From Clostridia bacterium (GTDB lineage: Bacteria > Bacillota > Clostridia > Oscillospirales > CAG-272): a stretch of 7,293 nucleotides of DNA. The position numbers were made by a program, and so were the translations under genes. Where the stretch lies: positions 1 to 7,293 of the forward strand of contig JAFNZX010000206.1 in the NCBI GenBank assembly GCA_017382615.1. Reading direction: 5' to 3'. Below the pieces are notes generated by a model. That model was given only the letters and a program-made list of their open reading frames with translations, was not told where the DNA came from and did not search any database. Of this stretch, positions 1-5,707 are shown in pieces (the stretch's first letter is position 1; each line of letters starts with the position of its first letter).

Positions 1-108
1 CCCTACGGGGGGGTCGCGGGCGATTCGGATTTCGGCTTTGCCGAAATATATCGCCCCTACGGGGGGGTCGCGGGCGATTCGGATTTCGGCTTTGCCGAAA
101 TATATCGC
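1..108. repeat. Two identical tandem 54-bp palindromic repeat units
   Basis: Bases 1-54 and 55-108 are the same 54-bp unit. Each opens with CCCTACGGGGGGG and then holds a nested dyad: outer arms GGGCGAT / ATCGCCC, and an inner hairpin ATTTCGGC-TTT-GCCGAAAT (first copy centred near base 38, second near base 92). The unit could fold as a long hairpin in DNA or RNA on either strand. The first copy starts at the window edge, so the array probably extends further left. There is no coding potential. It resembles REP/BIME-like intergenic palindromes common in Clostridia genomes; that family assignment is from general knowledge, not a search. Confidence 0.9.
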
Positions 109-154
109 CCCTACGGGGTTATCGCAGGCGGATATGGAATCCGCCCCTACGGGG
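109..154. repeat. Variant repeat unit sharing the CCCTACGGGG joint
   Basis: The same joint CCCTACGGGG occurs at 109-118 and 145-154. Between them the 54-bp core is replaced by a different palindrome, with arms GGCGGAT / ATCCGCC and loop ATGGA at about 128-146. The joint is therefore kept while the stem-loop core is exchanged, which is a mosaic organisation. No gene is seen. Confidence 0.8.
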
Positions 155-178
155 ATTTGTAAAAAGATTTTCATCAAT

Positions 179-204
179 CCGTAGGGGCGACCTGCGGTCG
201 CCCG
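179..204. repeat. Inverted repeat element with hairpin just after purN
   Basis: CCGTAGGGGCG at 179-189 is the reverse complement of the joint of the preceding units, so this is an inverted member of the family. It contains a perfect 8-bp stem, GGGCGACC-TGC-GGTCGCCC (185-203). It lies 15 bases beyond the purN stop codon. On the minus strand no T-run follows the stem directly (a short one occurs about 20 bases later), so it is not a classical intrinsic terminator. It could still protect the 3' end of the pur mRNA or slow RNA polymerase. Confidence 0.75.
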
Positions 205-218
205 CCCGTTTTCATGTC

Positions 219-854
219 TTATCGAATATAAACTCTATCGTTTTCTACTTTTAATTTACCTTGGCAGAACAGGCTGACTGCCAGGGGCAAGATCTTCCAC
301 TCTGCCTCTTGCATGATGCGCTTTTGCAAGCTCTCGGGGGTGTCGTCCTCGTGTACGTCCACCGCCTTTTGCAGGATGATGGGGCCTGCGTCACATTCGG
401 GGGTGACGAAATGCACCGTTGCACCCGAAACCTTGACACCCTTGGCAAGTGCTGCCTCGTGCACGTGCAAGCCGTAAAAGCCCTGTCCGCAGAAGGACGG
501 GATGAGCGCGGGATGCACGTTGATAATGCGGTTGGGGAATGCCTTGTACATCTCTTCCCCGATGATGATCATGAATCCTGCTAAGACCACAAGCTCAATG
601 CCCTCTTGCTGCAAGGTGGTGACCAACGCCTTGGTATACGCGTCGGCACTCTCATATTCCTTACGGGGGAGCACCATGCCCTGTATGCCTGCGTTTGCCG
701 CACGCTCCAGCGCGTACACACCGGGCTTGGAAGCCAGCACCAGTGAGATCTCGCCGCCGCCAAGCTCTCCGCGCGCCTGCGCATCGATCAGTGCCTGCAG
801 ATTGGTGCCGCCGCCCGAAACCAGCACGGCAATACGCGTTTTATTTTGCTCCAT
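219..854 (-). CDS. purN: Phosphoribosylglycinamide formyltransferase (PurN)
   Basis: This cytosolic enzyme transfers the formyl group of 10-formyl-tetrahydrofolate to glycinamide ribonucleotide (GAR), the third step of purine synthesis. The 211-residue product has the usual family length. Visible motifs are the phosphate-binding VSGGGTNLQALI (12-23), the folate-side strand VLAGFM (90-95), and the catalytic Asn-His-Asp set at N112 and H114 (INVHPALIPS) and D155 (ECDAGPII). The FCGQGFYGLHVHEA stretch is the form I associate with Clostridia. The ATG at 854 is chosen because AAAGGGG lies 7 bases upstream and residue 1 leads straight into the first beta strand; a TTG start at 878 would add eight unconserved residues. 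It overlaps the FNT gene by 14 bases, suggesting translational coupling. It is the last operon gene before the repeats. Confidence 0.96.
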   Translation of the reverse strand: MEQNKTRIAVLVSGGGTNLQALIDAQARGELGGGEISLVLASKPGVYALERAANAGIQGMVLPRKEYESADAYTKALVTTLQQEGIELVVLAGFMIIIGEEMYKAFPNRIINVHPALIPSFCGQGFYGLHVHEAALAKGVKVSGATVHFVTPECDAGPIILQKAVDVHEDDTPESLQKRIMQEAEWKILPLAVSLFCQGKLKVENDRVYIR

Positions 855-1473
855 TGCTCTGCCCCTTTCCCTTGGCAAGCCCGGTCAACACGGGTAAGAG
901 CCAACCGCCCAGCGTGTTGCCTGCAACTGCAACCAGTATGAATACGATACTCATGGGATCAAAGCCGCCCAAGGAGGCGACCGTGAAATAATACACATCC
1001 GCCACCGAGTGCTCAAAGCCGCACAGAATAAAGGTGGGAATACAGAAGATGATGCCGACAAGCGTTCCCTTGGCATCGTAGGTCTTGACCGCTGCGTACA
1101 TGAGAATACCGCAGAACACAGCCGCCACCAAGCCCCTGAGCATACCGCCCTCCAGCTTTGCGTCGCAAATGACCTTTGCCTTCTCGATCAGCGCAGGCTT
1201 TACCAAAGCCGCGCCAAGTCCCGTCAGGACGGCGCCGACCGCGTTGCCCGCAAGACCTACGGGGAGTGCGAACGCACTCATCTTATCGGGCTTTTCGATA
1301 AAGAGCCCGATCTTGCCCGTGTAGAGATAAAGCCCAAGCAGGCAAATCACCAGCAGTGCCACCGAGAACAGCACAGCGCCTACGACCTTATTTTCGCAGG
1401 ACAGATACACCGTGCCGCCGATGCCTACCATGATACCCGAGGCAATACCGCCCCAAAATGCACTTCTCAGCAT
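841..1473 (-). CDS. Short formate/nitrite transporter (FNT) family membrane protein
   Basis: A 210-residue integral membrane protein of the FNT (FocA/NirC) family, which form pentameric channels for formate, nitrite or related small anions. About six hydrophobic segments are visible (roughly 5-25, 29-50, 66-92, 111-130, 136-161, 171-198). Family marks are GNAVGA (76-81) in the third segment, GFEHS (152-156) with the pore histidine at H155, and AGNTLGG (184-190) in the last. YTGKIG (51-56) sits where FocA has its LFTSTV loop, keeping the Thr (T52). At 210 residues it is shorter than typical FNTs (about 260-285): it lacks the N-terminal cytoplasmic helix and has short loops. The ATG overlaps the purM stop by 7 bases (ATGCTGA) with only a weak ribosome site, and its 3' end overlaps purN. 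The substrate cannot be read from sequence; formate is inferred from its place beside purN. Confidence 0.88.
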   Translation of the reverse strand: MLRSAFWGGIASGIMVGIGGTVYLSCENKVVGAVLFSVALLVICLLGLYLYTGKIGLFIEKPDKMSAFALPVGLAGNAVGAVLTGLGAALVKPALIEKAKVICDAKLEGGMLRGLVAAVFCGILMYAAVKTYDAKGTLVGIIFCIPTFILCGFEHSVADVYYFTVASLGGFDPMSIVFILVAVAGNTLGGWLLPVLTGLAKGKGQSNGAK

Positions 1474-2516
1474 AACTCGATCTTTTCTTCGCCGCTGACG
1501 ATCTTACCGATCACGTAAGCCTCCTCGCCGTGTGCGGTGAGAATTTCAATCGCCTCGTCCACCTGCTCTGCGGGAACGACCACGCTCATGCCAACGCCCA
1601 TGTTATAGGTATTGAACATATCTCTCTCGCAGACGTTGCCGGTCTTAGCCAGCAGCTCGAAGATAGGCAGCACGCGAACAGACGCGCGGTCGATCTTTGC
1701 GCAAAGTCCGTCCGGAATACTTCTCGGAATATTTTCATAGAAGCCGCCGCCCGTGATGTGGGAAATCCCCTTGACGTCCACCTTTTCAAGCAGTGCAAGA
1801 ATGGACTTGACGTAGATCTTGGTGGGAGTCAGCAGGGTTTCTGCAATGCTCTTGCCGCCAAGAGCTTCGCAGGGCACGTACAGAGAATCGGGGTTCTTAT
1901 CAATTTCAAACACCTTGCGGCACAAGGAGAAGCCGTTGGAGTGCACGCCGCTGGATGCCAGCGCGATGACCACGTCGCCCTCCTTCATACGGGTGTTATC
2001 CAAAATCTTTTTCTTATCTACAATGCCGACAGCAAAGCCTGCTAAGTCATAATCCTCCACGGGCATCATGCCGGGGTGCTCTGCGGTCTCGCCGCCGATG
2101 AGTGCCGCACCCGACTGCACGCAGCCCTCTGCAACGCCTGCAACGATTGCCGCGATCTTTTCGGGCACGTTCTTGCCGCATGCGATGTAGTCAAGGAAGA
2201 ACAAGGGCTCAGCCCCCACGCAGATGATATCGTTGACGCACATAGCCACCGCATCAATACCGATGGTATCGTGCTTGTCCATCAGAATTGCCATCTTGAC
2301 CTTGGTGCCGCAGCCGTCCGTGCCCGAAACCAGTACGGGCTCCTCCATGCCTGCCACAGGCAAACCAAAGCAGCCGCCAAAGCCGCCCACGTCATCAAGG
2401 CAACCCTCGTTCTTGGTGCGTGCGATGTGCTTTTTCATGAGTTCCACCGCGCGGTAGCCCGCGGTGATATCTACGCCTGCTGCTGCGTAGCTTTCGGATC
2501 TGGAATTAGAATGCAT
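1467..2516 (-). CDS. purM: Phosphoribosylformylglycinamidine cyclo-ligase (AIR synthetase, PurM)
   Basis: This enzyme uses ATP to close the imidazole ring, converting formylglycinamidine ribonucleotide to aminoimidazole ribonucleotide (AIR), the fifth step of purine synthesis. The 349 residues match the family. Motifs in order: [16 protein letters not shown] (10-25), SGTDGCGTK (64-72) and the ATP/metal-site segment [20 protein letters not shown] (86-105). These are followed by [11 protein letters not shown] (141-151), [11 protein letters not shown] (188-198) and [13 protein letters not shown] (253-265). The ATG at 2516 has AAGGAA 8 bases upstream. The gap to purF is 45 bases and contains no terminator. 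No damaged motif is seen. Confidence 0.97.
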   Translation of the reverse strand: MHSNSRSESYAAAGVDITAGYRAVELMKKHIARTKNEGCLDDVGGFGGCFGLPVAGMEEPVLVSGTDGCGTKVKMAILMDKHDTIGIDAVAMCVNDIICVGAEPLFFLDYIACGKNVPEKIAAIVAGVAEGCVQSGAALIGGETAEHPGMMPVEDYDLAGFAVGIVDKKKILDNTRMKEGDVVIALASSGVHSNGFSLCRKVFEIDKNPDSLYVPCEALGGKSIAETLLTPTKIYVKSILALLEKVDVKGISHITGGGFYENIPRSIPDGLCAKIDRASVRVLPIFELLAKTGNVCERDMFNTYNMGVGMSVVVPAEQVDEAIEILTAHGEEAYVIGKIVSGEEKIELC

Positions 2517-2561
2517 GTCGTTGATTCCTTTCAGTATATTTCAAATTATTATTTTCAAATT

Positions 2562-3989
2562 TTATTCCTTGCCGTTCCAGCAATAGGTGCACAGCTTTTC
2601 GGGCGGCAAGCCGATTGCCTTGACCACGCCCTCCAGCGACTGGAACTCCAGGGACGCAAAGCCGAACTTGGCGCAAATGCTTTGTCTGAGTGCCTTGCCG
2701 CGCTCGGTGCTGCCGTCACTGTACTCATCTATATGCGCAAAGCCCTCCGTGCCCTCCAGCTCTAAGATGGTGCGACGGGTAATCAGCTCCATATCTCCCG
2801 TGGAGCGGGTGAAGTTGAGGTACTTACATCCATACATAATAGGCGGACAAGCAGAGCGCATGTGCACCTCCTTGGCACCGTTGGAGTACAGAAAATCCAC
2901 CGTTTCCTTGAGCTGCGTGCCGCGCACGATGGAATCGTCCACAAACAAAAGTCTCTTACCCGAGATCAGCTCGTGCACGGGGATCTGCTTCATACGGGCA
3001 ACCTTGGCGCGATCGGATTGCTTTTGGGGCGTAAAGGAGCGCGACCAGGTAGGCGTGTATTTGATATACGGACGCGAGAACGCGACCTTGGATTGATTGG
3101 CATATCCGATTGCATGCGGAATGCCCGAATCCGGCACGCCGCTGACGTAATCCAGCTCCTGCGCACAGCCCGCTTCCCTATCCTGCTGTGCCATGATCTC
3201 ACCGTTGCGGTAACGCATGACCTCCACGTTAATGCCCTCGTAGGTAGAGGTGGGATAGCCGTAATACGACCAAAGGAACGCGCACATCTTCATTTCCTTG
3301 CCCGGCTTGCCCAGCTGCACGATGCCATCGTCGTAAGAAAGCTCCACGATCTCACCGGGTCCCAGCTCACGCACGGGCTCGTACCCAAGCTTTTGCGCCG
3401 CAAAGGACTCAAAGGTGACCGCGTAGCCATCCTCGCCCTTGCAAACGATGACGGGAATGCGACCGACCTTGTCGCGTGCCGCGATCAGGTGTCCGTTGCT
3501 TTTGAGTATGAGAATCGAGCACGTGCCGTCAATGACGGATTGCGCGTACCTGATCCCCTCTGCAAAGCTTTCCTTTTGGTCGATCAGCGCAGCGACCAGC
3601 TCCACAGTATTGACTCTGCCGCCCGTCATGGCGTCAAAGTGACCGCGGCTGCCGCCGAAATACAGATCGATCAGCTGCTCTGCGTTTCTGATCAGACCGA
3701 TGGTGCTGATGGCGTACGTACCCAGATGCGAACGGACCAGCATAGGCTGCGGATCGGTATCACTGATGCAGCCGATTGCCGCTGTGCCCGACATCTCGTC
3801 GAAAATGTGCTCAAACTTGGTACGAAATGGCGAGTTGGTGATGCTGTGGATCTTGCGCTGCAAGCCGATCTCGGGATCGTATGCCGCAAGTCCGCCCCTT
3901 TGCGTACCCAAGTGAGAATGGTAGTCCGTTCCGAAGAACACGTCCAAAAGGCAATCCTTGTTTGAAGTAATGCCAAAAAATCCACCCAT
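2562..3989 (-). CDS. purF: PurF-like amidophosphoribosyltransferase lacking the glutaminase nucleophile
   Basis: This is a homologue of glutamine PRPP amidotransferase, which makes phosphoribosylamine, the first committed purine intermediate. The phosphoribosyltransferase half looks intact: GVPDSGIPHAIGYA (284-297), a WSRSFTPQKQSDR segment (315-327) matching the GRTFIQP region, and the PRPP motif VDDSIVRGT (350-358). Cysteines C236, C388, C467 and C470 align with the four ligands of the B. subtilis 4Fe-4S cluster. The N-terminal Ntn glutaminase domain is degenerate. It starts MGGFFGI where active enzymes expose CGVFGI, so no nucleophile Cys exists. The conserved VRY Arg aligns with S76, the HNGN Asn with I97 and the SDTE Asp with N127. 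The start is firm (GGAG 6 bases before ATG). I infer an ammonia-using enzyme; another phosphoribosyl transfer role is possible. The gene lies 49 bases after purE. Confidence 0.9.
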   Translation of the reverse strand: MGGFFGITSNKDCLLDVFFGTDYHSHLGTQRGGLAAYDPEIGLQRKIHSITNSPFRTKFEHIFDEMSGTAAIGCISDTDPQPMLVRSHLGTYAISTIGLIRNAEQLIDLYFGGSRGHFDAMTGGRVNTVELVAALIDQKESFAEGIRYAQSVIDGTCSILILKSNGHLIAARDKVGRIPVIVCKGEDGYAVTFESFAAQKLGYEPVRELGPGEIVELSYDDGIVQLGKPGKEMKMCAFLWSYYGYPTSTYEGINVEVMRYRNGEIMAQQDREAGCAQELDYVSGVPDSGIPHAIGYANQSKVAFSRPYIKYTPTWSRSFTPQKQSDRAKVARMKQIPVHELISGKRLLFVDDSIVRGTQLKETVDFLYSNGAKEVHMRSACPPIMYGCKYLNFTRSTGDMELITRRTILELEGTEGFAHIDEYSDGSTERGKALRQSICAKFGFASLEFQSLEGVVKAIGLPPEKLCTYCWNGKE

Positions 3990-4038
3990 AGTTGTCTCCT
4001 TTTGTCTTTGCGTGCGGTTGGTTGAATTTTACTGTAGC

Positions 4039-4539
4039 TTATGCGTTCTCGCGCAGCTTTTCCTGCAGGGCTGCATCCTTGGCAAGCACTGCTGCGGTAT
4101 CCTTGGCTCTCTTTGCGTCCAGCTTGGCAGCCAGCTCTGCGTCCTCAATCGCCAGCATCTGAATGCAAAGCAGCGCTGCGTTGACTGCGCCGTTCAGTGC
4201 CACGGTGGCAACGGGCATGCCCGAGGGCATCTGCACGGTTGCAAGCAGCGCGTCCATGCCGTCCACCGCGCCTCCCTTGACGGGAATGCCCACGACGGGC
4301 AGCGTGGTTCTTGCCGCGATCGCACCCGCCAAGTGTGCTGCCATGCCTGCCGCCGCGATAATGGCACCAAAGCCCGCCTCGCGTGCGCCTGCGGCAAACG
4401 CAGCAGCCTCATCGGGCGTTCTGTGTGCCGAATATACGTGCGCCTCGAAGGGCACGCCGAATTCCTTTAACGTATTGATGGCTTTTTCCACTACGGGAAG
4501 ATCACTGTCACTCCCCATGATCACAGCTACTTTTTTCAT
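4039..4539 (-). CDS. purE: N5-carboxyaminoimidazole ribonucleotide mutase, class I PurE
   Basis: This small cytosolic enzyme rearranges N5-carboxy-AIR to 4-carboxy-AIR, a middle step of purine synthesis; class I enzymes normally work after PurK. The 166-residue product is the normal length. Motifs: MGSDSD (8-13), SAHRTP (37-42) with the catalytic His39, AAGMAAHLAG (62-71), and MPSGMPVATVALNGAVNAALL near residues 104-124, corresponding to the MPxGVPVATV segment. The ATG at 4539 is chosen because GGAG lies 7 bases upstream and MKKVAVIMGSDSD is the usual N-terminus. An upstream in-frame ATG at 4572 would fall inside the terminator U-tract. It is the first gene of the riboswitch-controlled operon. 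purC, which commonly follows purE in Clostridia, is absent here. Confidence 0.96.
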   Translation of the reverse strand: MKKVAVIMGSDSDLPVVEKAINTLKEFGVPFEAHVYSAHRTPDEAAAFAAGAREAGFGAIIAAAGMAAHLAGAIAARTTLPVVGIPVKGGAVDGMDALLATVQMPSGMPVATVALNGAVNAALLCIQMLAIEDAELAAKLDAKRAKDTAAVLAKDAALQEKLRENA

Positions 4540-4559
4540 GCTTTTTCTCCGTTTCTTTT

Positions 4560-4615
4560 GATTAAAATACAAAAGGGCAAACCTATCCTAACTGTTCGTT
4601 AAGACAGGATTGCCC
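4560..4615 (-). terminator. Riboswitch-controlled intrinsic terminator before purE
   Basis: On the minus strand, GGGCAA (4610-4615) pairs with TTGCCC (4575-4580). After one mismatch region, an 11-bp arm CCTGTCTTAAC pairs with GTTAGGATAGG, allowing G-U pairs, around the loop GAACA. The stem of about 17 pairs is followed by TTTTGTATTTT. The 5' arm begins with the GGGC that also closes the last helix of the ZTP aptamer, so the two structures exclude each other: ligand binding should prevent the terminator and allow read-through into purE. It would also stop read-through from the upstream asnA operon when ZTP is low. Confidence 0.9.
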
Positions 4616-4681
4616 AGGCGGTCGGCTATCATTTACTTCCCGCTCCTGTGTGTAAGCTCACATTCCGCCGGTCACGGGAAG
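4611..4681 (-). promoter_or_regulatory. ZTP (pfl-type) riboswitch aptamer
   Basis: Read on the minus strand, helix P1 is TTCCCG (4675-4680) with CGGGAA (4637-4642). It encloses TGACCGGCGGA, a small TGTG...CACA hairpin, and GGAGCG. A linker then leads to the 3' domain GCC-GACCGCCTG-GGC (4612-4626), which holds the family hallmark CCGCCTGGGC. GGCGG (4665-4669) can pair with CCGCC (4617-4621), forming the known pseudoknot. This class binds ZTP/ZMP, the AICAR nucleotides that accumulate when 10-formyl-THF is scarce. The aptamer begins about 10 bases from the predicted transcript start. With the overlapping terminator it should act as an ON switch for the whole pur operon. The identification rests on recalled consensus features, all of which are present. 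Confidence 0.92.
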
Positions 4682-4697
4682 AAATTTCCATGCATCT

Positions 4698-4726
4698 ATT
4701 ATACCGCATTTTGCGAAAAATGTCAA
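4698..4726 (-). promoter_or_regulatory. Consensus sigma-A promoter of the pur operon
   Basis: On the minus strand the -35 box TTGACA (4721-4726) and -10 box TATAAT (4698-4703) are separated by exactly 17 bases, a perfect match to the housekeeping consensus. Transcription should begin near 4690, directly before the ZTP aptamer. Such a strong constitutive promoter suggests that regulation lies mainly in the leader RNA. Confidence 0.93.
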
Positions 4727-4765
4727 TGCACAAAAGTGTAAATAAAACGCAAACTTCTGTGATCG

Positions 4766-4783
4766 TTTTGACAATTTTGACAA
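4766..4783. repeat. Tandem 9-bp repeat TTTTGACAA upstream of the pur promoter
   Basis: TTTTGACAA occurs twice head to tail (4766-4774 and 4775-4783), about 40-57 bases upstream of the -35 box of the purE promoter. It lies in the spacer between the lipid kinase stop codon and that promoter. It could be a small operator or chance A/T-rich sequence; no known regulator site is recognised. Confidence 0.5.
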
Positions 4784-4815
4784 ACGCGCAGATACTGCCG
4801 GGCAATCCGAACGGA

Positions 4816-5658
4816 TCAATCGATCCAGGCGGTATACGTGGTAACCCCGCTGACCGTCTCACCGTCGATCTGCAAGGCGCAGGGGCGGTCAAACTCTACC
4901 GTAATTCTCTTACCCGTAAAGATGTCTATGGATTTTTTATACTTGACGTGCTGTCCCTCAAAGATCTTGGGGAAATGCATCAGCGTGGCGAGTCTGCCCG
5001 TGGTGTGCCAGACACAGCAGGTCAACTGCCCCTCGCCGCGCGCCTGCATGGGAGCGACGCGCATACCGCCACCATAATATTTCCCGTGCATGGCGGATGC
5101 CAGCCATATTTTTTTATATTTTTTGGTCACACCGTCCACCGTCACGCTGCCGGACGGGCACTTGAAGCCGCCCAAAAGCAGCTTGATCGACTCCATGGTG
5201 TAATCGATCTTTTGCACACCCTGCTCCTTGAGCTTGTCCGTCACCTCGCACACCATGCCATCCAGACCAAAGCCGATACCGTTGATATACAAGTACGTAT
5301 TGCCCTTGACCTCTACGTGCGGCAGACCCGTAAGATAGGGATTGAGCAGCACGGGCTCACTCTCCTCGTTCTTGCCGATATCGCGCAAAAAGTCGTTGCC
5401 CGTTCCGCTCTTCCAAAGATACATGGGCACGGTATATTTTGCACCGTCCAAAGCATTTGCAATGCGCATAATGGTACCGTCACCACCTAAGAGCAGCACG
5501 CGGTCATGCTCCGAAAGCGCACAGATTTCCTCTCGCACGTCTACCTGCGTCAAATCCTTCTCCACCGTGTCAAAACCCGCAGCATACCCACGCACGCCTT
5601 CCAGCGCAGCGGTGATGTCTCGATTATTGGCTTGGGGATTGAACAAAATCAGCGTCAT
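4816..5658 (-). CDS. Diacylglycerol/lipid kinase family protein (DAGK catalytic domain)
   Basis: A 280-residue protein of the DgkB/YegS-like lipid kinase family, which phosphorylates diacylglycerol or related lipids at the inner membrane face using ATP. Motifs: the nucleotide-binding GGDGT (58-62) in LLLGGDGTIMRIAN, SGTGNDF (84-90), NGIGFGLDG (126-134), GKYYGGGMRVAP (192-203) and the C-terminal LQIDGE (262-267). There is no signal peptide or membrane span, as expected. The ATG at 5658 has GGAGG 7 bases upstream. It lies 49 bases after asnA with no terminator between, so they are probably co-transcribed. The true lipid substrate (diacylglycerol, undecaprenol or sphingoid-like) cannot be told from sequence. 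No convincing terminator follows it. Confidence 0.92.
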   Translation of the reverse strand: MTLILFNPQANNRDITAALEGVRGYAAGFDTVEKDLTQVDVREEICALSEHDRVLLLGGDGTIMRIANALDGAKYTVPMYLWKSGTGNDFLRDIGKNEESEPVLLNPYLTGLPHVEVKGNTYLYINGIGFGLDGMVCEVTDKLKEQGVQKIDYTMESIKLLLGGFKCPSGSVTVDGVTKKYKKIWLASAMHGKYYGGGMRVAPMQARGEGQLTCCVWHTTGRLATLMHFPKIFEGQHVKYKKSIDIFTGKRITVEFDRPCALQIDGETVSGVTTYTAWID

Positions 5659-5707
5659 GGTCTTACCTCCGTATTGTCAGCAAAAAGCCTGTTGATCGTA
5701 TATTTTT

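Noticed and set aside
1..154. Possible CRISPR array in the repeated region
   Set aside because: Units are directly adjacent and palindromic throughout, with no unique spacers of constant length and no cas genes.
855..878. TTG start for PurN eight codons upstream
   Set aside because: The ATG at 854 has a better ribosome site and gives the normal family N-terminus.
2862..3965. Long open frame on the plus strand (367 codons) opposite purF, and a similar one at 4648-5490 opposite the lipid kinase
   Set aside because: Both lie antisense to genes with clear conserved motifs, lack a recognisable ribosome site and encode no recognisable domain; they reflect codon bias of the real genes.
4540..4572. 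Upstream ATG that would lengthen PurE by 11 residues
   Set aside because: It lies in the terminator U-tract, has no ribosome site, and the added residues are not part of the PurE family.
4768..4796. Possible plus-strand promoter TTGACA-17-GATACT giving an antisense RNA to the lipid kinase gene
   Set aside because: The -10 box matches only four of six consensus bases and nothing else supports a transcript.
4805..4815. PurR-box-like CCGAAC near the end of the lipid kinase gene
   Set aside because: It is a single half-site in a poor context. B. subtilis PurR sites occur as paired boxes, and the operon already has a ZTP switch.
4813..4826. Small dyad GGATC-GATT-GATCC at the lipid kinase stop codon as a terminator
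   Set aside because: The stem is only five base pairs with no following T-run on the minus strand.
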